DNA from: Planctomycetota bacterium
GTDB taxonomy: Bacteria; Planctomycetota; Phycisphaerae; WQYP01
DNA: 6,472 nt
Assembly (NCBI GenBank): GCA_021795535.1
Contig: JAJYPG010000075.1
Span: forward strand, 1-6,472
Direction: 5' to 3'
Made by a program: the position numbers and the translations under genes. The notes beneath the pieces are model-generated. The model was not told the origin of the DNA, did no database searches, and saw only the letters and a list, made by a program, of their open reading frames with translations. The first letter of the stretch is position 1, and each line of letters opens with the position of its first letter. Below are positions 1 through 5,814 of the stretch, piece after piece.

Positions 1-768
1 GGAATGGTCGGTGAGGGAAATAAGTTGCCGTGGATTAAAGAGCGACATCTTGCGTGTCAGTGGGGAATCCTGGTCGGAAATAACCAGCGAGGCGGTTGCC
101 TCCATGAAGCGCATGGTCATGCAGACCGATCCGTTCACATCGGTAAACCGGTCGCGGTTTCCCAATTCCCCCTGTATTGCGGCAAAAACGGAGGCTGGCA
201 TTCCCATGGTTTCAATGACCGTACGGCAGGCATCCCACGCCAGAACCGATAGCGAGCGGACGGACGCCTGGGCGCTGGGCCAGTCGCGCGCCAGGGAATG
301 GGTAATGCCGGTCCATTGCCCGGCCAGAAACTGAATGCCACGCATATATTCATCCGATGCGCGGCATTGACGCATCGCCCATGACGAAGTCATCCGTGGC
401 CATATATACAGCAGAGGCGTTACTGGTTCGAGCATCAGATTCAGTTTCTGCGATTCATTCAGGTTTTGCACCGGCGGGCCGAGGCTGAAAATTCCGATGC
501 CCTGCTGAATGCACGCCTGAATGAAATCCAGCGAGAAATTCCGCGGACGATCCAGAATAACCATCTGTGGCGTGGCTTCCAGCATCATCCGGCGAAAATC
601 AACATAAAAAGGGGCGTCCAAACGCTGCCCCAGCGCCCGCGCCGAGCCCATCTGCTGTTGTGCGGCGGCGACAATATTAATCGTGCCCGCATTGCGCCCC
701 TGCGCAATGGCCTCTATCCAGTCTTTCTGTATCTGCTCCAGACCGACTATAGCGCAATTAATTGGCAC
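1..768 (-). CDS. Divergent Gfo/Idh/MocA-fold protein (3' end outside window)
   Basis: The first 256 residues are visible and the gene runs off the left edge. The N-terminus reads as a Rossmann fold: strand CAIVGL (residues 5-10), AAA (34-36), a Leu-Gly-x-x-Leu helix, FYVDFRRMM (54-62) and a strand MVILDRP (69-75), followed by helix DFIQACIQQGIGIF (81-94). This is the layout of Gfo/Idh/MocA NAD(P)-dependent oxidoreductases up to their EKP segment. The stretch VNGSVCMTMRFMEATASLVIS (211-231) resembles the sheet of the family's C-terminal domain. Two hallmarks are missing: the GxGxxG loop reads G-L-E-Q-I-Q (9-14), and EKP reads L-G-P (96-98). A dehydrogenase function is therefore doubtful; a scaffold or sugar-binding role is possible but unproven. 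The start is GTG at 768: an in-frame TGA lies at 775-777, and AAGGTG sits 7 nt upstream. It follows metG by 70 bp on the same strand, probably in one operon. The family call rests on pattern reading without a search. Confidence 0.72.
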   Translation of the reverse strand, partial: MPINCAIVGLEQIQKDWIEAIAQGRNAGTINIVAAAQQQMGSARALGQRLDAPFYVDFRRMMLEATPQMVILDRPRNFSLDFIQACIQQGIGIFSLGPPVQNLNESQKLNLMLEPVTPLLYIWPRMTSSWAMRQCRASDEYMRGIQFLAGQWTGITHSLARDWPSAQASVRSLSVLAWDACRTVIETMGMPASVFAAIQGELGNRDRFTDVNGSVCMTMRFMEATASLVISDQDSPLTRKMSLFNPRQLISLTDHS

Positions 769-775
769 GAGTTTT

Positions 776-781
776 CACCTT
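776..781 (-). promoter_or_regulatory. Ribosome binding site deciding the GTG start of the Gfo/Idh-like gene
   Basis: The minus strand reads AAGGTG, 7 nt before GTG 768. It overlaps the in-frame TGA at 775-777, so no longer N-terminus is possible in this frame. This is what fixes a GTG start that an ATG-only search would miss. Confidence 0.6.
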
Positions 782-838
782 GTCAAAACCGGCGGCTTTC
801 CTCTTGGCCGCAACCAGCGTTTTCCGCCCCATCAGATT

Positions 839-2890
839 TTAGTGTACGCGCTCTCCGGGCGAGGCTTTGGCCTCCACCGAAAGCAAAAACACATCCGCAC
901 CGCCCGGCCCGCTGGCCAGAATCATCCCCTCGCTGGTGCCGAACTTCATTTTACGCGGAGCCAGGTTGGCGCAAAACACCACCAGGCGGCCAACCAACTG
1001 ATCCGGGGTATACGCCTTCTTTATGCCTGCCAGAATGTTGCGTTTGCCCAGCGGTCCGGCATCCAGCACCAGACGCACTAGTTTATCTGTTTCCACCACC
1101 GCTTCGGCTTCCAGCACGCGGGCAATGCGCAGGTCTATTGCCGCGAACTGCTCTATGGTGCAGGTGGGGGCCAGTGGTTCGTGCGTCGGTATGCCCGCTG
1201 TCGCGGCGATGGCCGGGGTTGATGTTGCCGCCGACGTCGGTGTGGATCCGTTGTTAAGATTTTCCTGTAGCATGGCTTGAATTTGCCTTTCTTCAATACG
1301 GGTTACCAGGTGTTCAAAGGGGTTGATTTTCCGCGAGGGCATGGAATCAACCGCATCCGACCACTTCATTGCCGGAATTCCCAGGCAGGCCTCCACTTTG
1401 GCGGCATAGATGGGCAGAATGGGTTTGAGGTAAAGCGTCAAAATTCGCCCGCATTCCAATGCCGCCGTCAGCACGCCGCGGGTTGCCTCCGGGTCTTTCT
1501 TTATCAGCGACCAGGGGGCCTGATCTTCAACATATTTGTTGGCTTTATCGGCAAGTTGGCAGATCAGTCGGGTGACGCCCGCAAAATTGCGGTCTTCATA
1601 TCCCTGGGCAATAACCGGTTCGGCGTCGCGAATTTCCTTCAGCAGGGGCACCGCGTCCGCCAAGGGAATTCCCGTGCGGCCATCCAGGTTTTTCACCAGC
1701 ATCGGCGCGCTACGACTGATCAGGTTGGCAAGTTTGCCCACCAGTTCGCTGTTCACGCGGGCCGTAAAGTCCGTAAAACTAAGGTCCAAATCCGCCGGTG
1801 TTGCCGTAAGGCGTGTGGCCAGATAATAGCGCAGCCATTGCGGGTCCAGATGTGCGGCATATTGGTCCGCGTTGATAAAGGTTCCGCGGCTTTTGGACAT
1901 TTTTTCGCCATTGACTGTCAAATGGCCATGCACAAATAGCTTCCTTGGAGCATTTAACGCCGCGCCAGCCAGCATGGCGGGCCAGAACAACGCGTGGAAG
2001 TAGACAATGTCTTTGCCTATGAAGTGATAAATTTCCAGGTCCGGGTCCTGCCAGAATTCCTGGGCATCCGCGGCGTTGCCCCGCAGGAACCTGGCCAGTG
2101 CGGCCAGATAACCGATGGGGGCGTCCAGCCAGTTATAAAAGAATTTGCCGGGATGATCGGGAATCTCAAAGCCAAAAAAGGGGGCGTCGCGCGAGATGTC
2201 CCAGTCCTTGAGTTCTTCGCCGAACCATTCCGCGAGTTTTTTTGCGACTGATTCCTCAACAAAGCCCTGCGACATAAGCGTTTGCAATGTTTCGCGAAAA
2301 TTTTCCAGCCGCAGAAAAAAATGCGGGCTTTTGCGCCGCTGCGGCACCGCACCGCTGATGGCGCTTTTGGGGTTGATCAGGTCCGTCGGGTTGTAATGCT
2401 TGCCGCAAATTTCGCACGAGTCCCCATACTGATCAGCCGCTTTGCAATTCGGACAGGTTCCGCGGATAAAACGGTCGGGTAGAAAAATGTTTTCCACCGG
2501 ATCAAAAAATTGTTCAACATCGCGCTGTACAATATGGCCGCCCGCCGCAAGCCGCTGATAAATCGCGTAACAGAGTTCGCGGTTTTCCGGAGAATGGGTG
2601 GAGTAATATTGATCAAAGTCTATGCCAAAGCGGGCGAAACTTTCCTGATGCTCGCGGTTCATGCGGGCAATAAACTGGTCCGGCTCAAGACCTTCTTTGC
2701 GGGCACGCAGCATGATGGGGGTGCCGTGGGCATCGTCACCACAGACGTATGTTACGTTATGGCCGCGCAGTTTTTGGAACCGAACCCAGATATCGGTCTG
2801 GATGTATTCCACCAGGTGCCCAATATGAATGGACCCATTGGCGTAGGGAAGAGCCGAGGTAACCAGAATTTTTCGATACGATTGCGTCAT
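839..2890 (-). CDS. metG: Methionyl-tRNA synthetase with C-terminal tRNA-binding domain
   Basis: This 683-residue cytoplasmic enzyme charges tRNA(Met), including initiator tRNA, with methionine using ATP. The class I signatures are intact: HIGH at residues 22-25 after SALPYANGSI, and KMSKS at 330-334. A zinc knuckle of the E. coli type has Cys146, Cys149, Cys159 and Cys162 (CPNC and CEIC). The methionine-pocket segment YNWLDAPIGY is at 252-261. A helical anticodon-binding region follows (roughly 370-535). An Ala/Thr/Ser-rich linker (about 545-572) then leads to a tRBD/EMAP-like domain (about 575-683) with IDLRIARV, GKRNILAGI and NLAPRKMKFGTSEGM, which in related enzymes dimerises and binds tRNA. 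The length matches E. coli MetRS (677 residues). The ATG at 2890 has GGAG 5 nt upstream. It is the first gene of a probable two-gene unit with the downstream Gfo/Idh-like gene, and it is transcribed away from the desaturase gene. No damage is visible. Confidence 0.98.
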   Translation of the reverse strand: MTQSYRKILVTSALPYANGSIHIGHLVEYIQTDIWVRFQKLRGHNVTYVCGDDAHGTPIMLRARKEGLEPDQFIARMNREHQESFARFGIDFDQYYSTHSPENRELCYAIYQRLAAGGHIVQRDVEQFFDPVENIFLPDRFIRGTCPNCKAADQYGDSCEICGKHYNPTDLINPKSAISGAVPQRRKSPHFFLRLENFRETLQTLMSQGFVEESVAKKLAEWFGEELKDWDISRDAPFFGFEIPDHPGKFFYNWLDAPIGYLAALARFLRGNAADAQEFWQDPDLEIYHFIGKDIVYFHALFWPAMLAGAALNAPRKLFVHGHLTVNGEKMSKSRGTFINADQYAAHLDPQWLRYYLATRLTATPADLDLSFTDFTARVNSELVGKLANLISRSAPMLVKNLDGRTGIPLADAVPLLKEIRDAEPVIAQGYEDRNFAGVTRLICQLADKANKYVEDQAPWSLIKKDPEATRGVLTAALECGRILTLYLKPILPIYAAKVEACLGIPAMKWSDAVDSMPSRKINPFEHLVTRIEERQIQAMLQENLNNGSTPTSAATSTPAIAATAGIPTHEPLAPTCTIEQFAAIDLRIARVLEAEAVVETDKLVRLVLDAGPLGKRNILAGIKKAYTPDQLVGRLVVFCANLAPRKMKFGTSEGMILASGPGGADVFLLSVEAKASPGERVH

Positions 2891-2919
2891 GGAAACTCCA
2901 CAAGCCTTTTATGGCGGCG

Positions 2920-2936
2920 TTATTGTAACGCAATAA
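2920..2936 (-). promoter_or_regulatory. Candidate metG -10 box overlapped by an inverted repeat
   Basis: The minus strand carries TACAAT (2927-2922), a 5/6 match to a sigma-70 -10 box, which would give a leader of about 25 nt before metG. I see no good -35 at 16-18 bp. The box is overlapped by a perfect dyad, TTATTG-5 nt-CAATAA on the plus strand (2920-2925 and 2931-2936), so a repressor site or a short hairpin at the 5' end of the mRNA is possible. No T-box-like leader fits in this short space. Confidence 0.35.
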
Positions 2937-2969
2937 TGGGAAATTTGCGTCAGTTCCTGTTTTGTGATG

Positions 2970-2999
2970 TTCGAAATTGTGTGGCGGATATGCTATACT
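2970..2999 (+). promoter_or_regulatory. Candidate extended -10 promoter for the desaturase gene
   Basis: TGCTATACT at 2991-2999 is a TGn extended -10 with TATACT (5/6). A weak -35 (TTCGAA at 2970-2975, 3/6) lies 18 bp upstream, as is common for extended -10 promoters. Transcription would begin near 3006, giving a leader of about 85 nt before the GTG at 3091. This is the best promoter-like sequence I see in the window. Confidence 0.5.
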
Positions 3000-3058
3000 T
3001 AAGTGACGGTAAAAGTTTTCCGCCAACACTCCGGATATTCATTTGGTTTTCGGATATT
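2985..3058 (+). repeat. Three CGGATAT repeats around the desaturase promoter and leader
   Basis: CGGATAT occurs at 2985-2991, 3032-3038 and 3051-3057; the last two extend to CGGATATT and start 19 bp apart. The first abuts the -10 element. They could be binding sites for a regulator of lipid desaturation. They are short enough that chance is a serious alternative. Confidence 0.25.
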
Positions 3059-3079
3059 GCAGAAAGCGGATGGAATTAC

Positions 3080-3085
3080 AAGAGG
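3080..3085 (+). promoter_or_regulatory. Ribosome binding site favouring the GTG start at 3091
   Basis: AAGAGG lies 5 nt upstream of GTG 3091. The in-frame ATG at 3070 and TTG at 3043 have no purine-rich GG-containing motif at a useful distance. The other starts in this window do have such motifs. Confidence 0.45.
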
Positions 3086-3090
3086 CTGCT

Positions 3091-4032
3091 GTGACACTGA
3101 TCGAAAAAAACAACGCAAAGGCAAGTTTACCTGACTTTGGACAAAGCCGCCAGGAAGGCCAGAAAAACCAATTGTTTCGCAAACGCATCATGCGCGATGG
3201 TCAGGCGGTTCATTTCCAGTGGTATCACACCTCGGTGTTTCTGATTTTGCATATTCTGGCTGTGGTGGCTTTCCTGCCCATGTTTATGGGCTGGTCCTCA
3301 TTGGCCGTGTTCCTGGCCATGTGCTGGATTAGCGGAGCCTGGGGCGTGACGCTTGGGTTCCATCGCCTTCTTACACACCGCAGCTTTGTCACCTATAAAT
3401 GGGTGGAATATACGCTGACTTTTTTCGCCTGTCTCTCGTGGCAGGGGGGGCCGATTAAATGGGTTGGTACGCATCGCCTGCATCATGCCGCATCCGATCT
3501 TCCTGGCGATCCGCATTCGCCGCGTGATGGCTTCTGCTGGTCGCACGTATTCTGGATTCTTCATTCCGCACGGCCCGATGAAGACCCATACGCCGTGACC
3601 AAAGACCTGCAAAAAGACCCGGTCATGATGTTTTTTGACAAGTATTGGTATGTGCCGCAATTTTTTGCCGCGGCCCTGCTGTTCGCACTGGGTTGGTGGC
3701 TGATGGGTACCATGACCGCGGGCTTCGCCTGGGTGCTTTGGGGCATCTGCCTGCGCACCGTGGTGATGTACCACGCCACCTGGTTTGTGAATTCCGCCGC
3801 CCATACCTGGGGCTATCGTAACTTTGAAACCGGCGACGATTCCCGCAACAACTGGTGGGTCGCTCTGGTCTCCTTTGGCGAAGGCTGGCATAACAACCAC
3901 CATGCACAACAACGCTCGGCCGCCCATGGCATGCGGTGGTTTGAATTTGATATCACTTATTGGACAATTCTTTGCATGCAAATCGCCGGCTTGGCCTGGA
4001 AAGTTGTCAGTCCAAAGCGGCCCACGGCATAA
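3091..4032 (+). CDS. Membrane fatty-acid desaturase (acyl-CoA delta-9 type)
   Basis: From the GTG start this is a 313-residue integral membrane di-iron desaturase. The family introduces a cis double bond into acyl chains using O2 and electrons from a carrier such as ferredoxin or cytochrome b5, thereby tuning membrane fluidity. All three histidine boxes are present: HRLLTH (residues 91-96), HRLHH (128-132) and HNNHH (267-271). NSAAHTWG (234-241) supplies the additional conserved histidine of stearoyl-CoA-desaturase-type enzymes. The contexts LGFHRLLTHRSF, DPHSPRDGF and GEGWHNNHH are typical of that group. Hydrophobic segments lie near 46-65, 68-89, 189-206 and 210-232. The start was chosen for its AAGAGG ribosome binding site; ATG 3070 would add 7 residues. 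The basic, polar first 40 residues are not part of the conserved core. The gene is monocistronic, with its own extended -10 promoter. No electron-carrier gene or fused carrier domain is visible. Substrate and bond position cannot be read from the sequence. Confidence 0.93.
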   Translation: MTLIEKNNAKASLPDFGQSRQEGQKNQLFRKRIMRDGQAVHFQWYHTSVFLILHILAVVAFLPMFMGWSSLAVFLAMCWISGAWGVTLGFHRLLTHRSFVTYKWVEYTLTFFACLSWQGGPIKWVGTHRLHHAASDLPGDPHSPRDGFCWSHVFWILHSARPDEDPYAVTKDLQKDPVMMFFDKYWYVPQFFAAALLFALGWWLMGTMTAGFAWVLWGICLRTVVMYHATWFVNSAAHTWGYRNFETGDDSRNNWWVALVSFGEGWHNNHHAQQRSAAHGMRWFEFDITYWTILCMQIAGLAWKVVSPKRPTA

Positions 4033-4115
4033 ATCATGCTTTTGTCTGGGCTTGCTGCTGCGGGTTAGGACCAGTGCAGGATTAACTTCGTTGTTTATAT
4101 TTAAGCTGGTCACCT

Positions 4116-4217
4116 CAGGCGATCAGTTACGGGAGTTATCCCGTGGCCCGCTCGAATTGAATTAAAATGTACCGTCCGCCTATTTGCCGTCTTTCCTTGA
4201 GCTCTACTGATCACCTG
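4116..4217. repeat. 12-bp inverted repeat enclosing the first direct-repeat copy
   Basis: CAGGCGATCAGT (4116-4127) is matched in reverse complement by ACTGATCACCTG (4206-4217), 11 of 12 positions; the one mismatch would be a G-U pair in RNA. The arms are 78 bp apart and enclose direct-repeat copy 1. They may be the arms of a small palindromic element or a long stem in the 3' region of the desaturase transcript. Confidence 0.4.
4130..4171 (+). repeat. 42-bp imperfect direct repeat, copy 1
   Basis: It matches copy 2 at 36 of 42 positions with no gap. It begins CGGGAGTTATC and ends GAATTAAAATGTA, both halves being identical between copies, while the differences cluster in the middle. In this copy, with one flanking base, ACGGGA-GTTA-TCCCGT forms a perfect 6-bp stem with a 4-nt loop (4129-4144). 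The flanks outside the 42 bp are unrelated between copies. Confidence 0.75.
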
Positions 4218-4247
4218 GTCAACTCTCTCCTGTTCTCGGCGCAGCCG

Positions 4248-4289
4248 CGGGAGTTATCGCGTGCCCCGTTCGACGCGAATTAAAATGTA
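4248..4289 (+). repeat. 42-bp imperfect direct repeat, copy 2
   Basis: It begins 118 bp after the start of copy 1, with the same conserved ends. The hairpin differs: here CGCG (4246-4249) can pair with CGCG (4258-4261) around the same GGAGTTAT core, so a stem is partly kept despite the base changes. The copy ends 22 bp before the stop codon of the TlpA-like gene. Its origin is unknown: a dispersed intergenic repeat, or relics of a mobile element's ends, are possible. Confidence 0.75.
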
Positions 4290-4310
4290 TGCGCAACGGA
4301 TATCCTGACA

Positions 4311-5465
4311 TCACTTCGCAAGCAACTTGCGTATTTCGGCCACAACATTGGTCATACGCGAGTCGTTGGATATCATGCGGACAATTCCCTTGCGACCGAC
4401 CAGGATTAGCATGGAATCGTGTGGACCAATCGGCAATCCGAAAATGGTGCGATTGGGACCGGTCGGCTTCTGGATGGCGGGTTGTGTCCAGGATATATCC
4501 GGGTGCGTCATCATGATGGTCCCGATGCGGGTGAAACGCTGGTTCACCGGAACACCCAGAATCTCCAATCCCTGCGGATGAAACTGCTGGTAAATGCTCC
4601 CGAGACGAAATTGGCTCACGGGCTGATTCCAGAAGGTAATGAGCACTACTTTGCCGCGCCACTTCTTAAGATTGAATGTGTCTCCTGTCAGTGTGGGGGT
4701 TTGGAGTGTAAAAGGCTTCCCCACCAGTTCCGTCAGCTTCAGCCGGGACTGAAGGGACTCTGCCGTACTTTGCGCAATGGGTGTTCGGAGGCTTTTCGCC
4801 AATTTTACGGCGTATTCGCTCACACGTGGATTCACCGTGTCGGCAAAGGCTCCCATATTCACAAGCCCCAGTGTCAGCGCATTGGATGAAGGAAATGTTT
4901 TTGTCAGCGGTGCCAGCGATCTTAAAATATGCAGTTGTTTCGCTGGATCGCCATTTGCCGTCCACCATTTATATTGGGCCTTTTCCAACTGGCCAATCAT
5001 GCTGGTTCGCGGATCCTTGTTTTTGGCCGTCGCCGCCAGCCGGGCAATCGCCGCCTTGTCGCCAAAGGACGCGAGCTGCGCGATATTGCGCAGCTCATAA
5101 TACATCAGGTATCGCCCATAGCTTGGTTCCAATTGACTGATCTGATCTTCGGTCTCCACCAGTTTGCGCAGAATGGGAATGGCGTGCGGCGCGAATTTTG
5201 CGCGAAGTTTGCCATTAATGATCACACGCGACCAATCAGGAACGGCCAGATAATAATCGTGCGTGAGCTTATTCCACCGGTTCCACGCCTGCGCCAGCAT
5301 TTTATTACGCTGCCGATCTGTCAGCTTGGTTTTCTCAACCCTGTTGGTTCCCGTTGCCGCAGTTAAAATCGGCCCGGTTAAGACCACCATAAGCACGGCC
5401 AAAAGCGGCGGCATTACCCAATATCTGACCAGGGAATGCGATGCACTGTATTTTTCCTTTTTCAT
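4311..5465 (-). CDS. Exported TlpA/thioredoxin-fold protein lacking the CxxC motif
   Basis: From ATG 5465 this is a 384-residue protein. A lysine-containing N-terminus (MKKEKYS) leads to a hydrophobic segment at about residues 17-34 (PPLLAVLMVVL...), a signal peptide or membrane anchor, so the rest is likely extracytoplasmic. Residues 45-240 are mostly helical and of no family I recognise. Residues 247-384 read as a TlpA/AhpC-like thioredoxin fold: LVGKPFTLQTPTLTGDTFNLKKWRG is split over 247-271, then KVVLITFW (272-279), GLEILGVPV (299-307), GPHDSMLILVGRKGIV (347-362) and a C-terminal helix. Where relatives have W-C-x-x-C, this protein has WNQPVSQF (279-286), with no cysteine, so thiol-disulphide exchange is not expected. 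Binding or structural roles are possible. The start was chosen over a further upstream in-frame start (5528) because AGGAAAG lies 8 nt before it and the signal-like segment then begins normally. It is a single gene, divergent from the MoxR gene. Confidence 0.8.
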   Translation of the reverse strand: MKKEKYSASHSLVRYWVMPPLLAVLMVVLTGPILTAATGTNRVEKTKLTDRQRNKMLAQAWNRWNKLTHDYYLAVPDWSRVIINGKLRAKFAPHAIPILRKLVETEDQISQLEPSYGRYLMYYELRNIAQLASFGDKAAIARLAATAKNKDPRTSMIGQLEKAQYKWWTANGDPAKQLHILRSLAPLTKTFPSSNALTLGLVNMGAFADTVNPRVSEYAVKLAKSLRTPIAQSTAESLQSRLKLTELVGKPFTLQTPTLTGDTFNLKKWRGKVVLITFWNQPVSQFRLGSIYQQFHPQGLEILGVPVNQRFTRIGTIMMTHPDISWTQPAIQKPTGPNRTIFGLPIGPHDSMLILVGRKGIVRMISNDSRMTNVVAEIRKLLAK

Positions 5466-5577
5466 CTGATCTTTCCTGCACATTTCCGGATGAACCCAAA
5501 TAGTTGTCCCCGCCCCAACCCGTCCCAAATTTTAACACATTGTCCGGTATAAGGTTACAGTGGATACATAATATTTT

Positions 5578-5599
5578 CGGCGGCGGCCAATTGCCGCCG
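5578..5599. repeat. GC-rich hairpin, 7-bp stem
   Basis: CGGCGGC (5578-5584) and GCCGCCG (5593-5599) pair perfectly around the 8-nt loop GGCCAATT. There is no T-run on either side to make it a standard terminator. It lies about 110 bp upstream of the TlpA-like start and 216 bp upstream of the MoxR start. Confidence 0.5.
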
Positions 5600-5634
5600 C
5601 GGTCCCCGCACTTGGCCTTGAGTTCACACCAGGC

Positions 5635-5648
5635 CCCGATCCATCGGG
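5635..5648. promoter_or_regulatory. 14-bp palindrome, candidate operator
   Basis: CCCGAT-CC-ATCGGG is a perfect dyad with a 2-bp centre. The centre is too short for an RNA loop, so a binding site for a dimeric regulator is the more natural reading. It lies 166 bp upstream of the MoxR gene start. Confidence 0.3.
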
Positions 5649-5692
5649 AAATCTTGCTAAAACGGACACACCGCCGTTGCGATTCCCGTCCG

Positions 5693-5716
5693 ATCAGGCA
5701 ATAAATGCCTGCTGAT
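5693..5716. repeat. Imperfect inverted repeat upstream of the MoxR gene
   Basis: AGGCA (5696-5700) and TGCCT (5706-5710) form a 5-bp stem with an ATAAA loop. With a bulge, ATCAG (5693-5697) can alternatively pair with CTGAT (5712-5716). It overlaps the weak promoter candidate at 5677-5705, so it could be either an operator or part of a folded leader. Confidence 0.3.
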
Positions 5717-5814
5717 GGTATTGTAGTTAGGTAACGCCTTAATGCCCGGCTGGTGCGGCGGAAACGGTTTGATGAAGTGCCTTCCACCGCACCAAAGTTA
5801 ATCGGAGATATAAG

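Larger units (their letters stand above)
4033..4310. other. Convergent intergenic junction with repeats
   Basis: This 278-bp gap lies between the ends of the desaturase and TlpA-like genes. It holds two 42-bp direct repeats and a 12-bp inverted repeat (listed separately). I see no credible ORF, RNA gene or classical hairpin-plus-T-run terminator, although two converging transcripts must end here or overlap. The ACGGGA-GTTA-TCCCGT hairpin in the first repeat is the only strong short stem. Confidence 0.6.
5466..5814. other. Divergent intergenic region between the TlpA-like and MoxR genes
   Basis: About 350 bp without a credible gene. For the minus-strand gene, TAAAAT (5534-5529) is a possible -10 (5/6) without a clear -35. 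For the plus-strand gene, TTGCGA (5677-5682) and AATAAA (5700-5705), each 4/6 and 17 bp apart, are a weak promoter candidate. Between 5578 and 5716 there are at least four short inverted repeats: those at 5578-5599, 5635-5648 and 5693-5716 are listed separately, and AACGG/CCGTT lies at 5661-5665/5674-5678. I see no tRNA or known riboswitch. Confidence 0.5.

Noticed and set aside
466..1257. Long plus-strand open frame of 263 codons
   Set aside because: It runs antisense across the Gfo/Idh-like gene and the metG 3' end. Its translation is rich in Arg, Pro and Trp with no recognisable motif, as expected of a shadow frame.
1277..1939. Plus-strand open frame of 220 codons inside metG
   Set aside because: Fully antisense to the conserved metG reading frame, with no ribosome binding site or family pattern.
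3005..3030. Imperfect inverted sequence just after the predicted desaturase transcription start
   Set aside because: The A-run and T-run are nearly adjacent with a bulge and a one-base centre, so no stable hairpin or clear operator can be supported.
3298..4113. Minus-strand open frame of 271 codons across the desaturase
   Set aside because: Antisense to a gene with all three histidine boxes; the His/Pro-rich translation is what the reverse strand of that gene would give.
4315..4331. Short hairpin CGCAA-GCAAC-TTGCG near the end of the TlpA-like gene as a terminator
   Set aside because: It lies inside the coding region before the stop codon and has no following T-run.
4219..4662. Minus-strand 147-codon frame overlapping the TlpA-like gene end
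   Set aside because: It lies in another frame of the TlpA-like gene, whose frame has the thioredoxin-like pattern; it covers the repeat junction and resembles no family.
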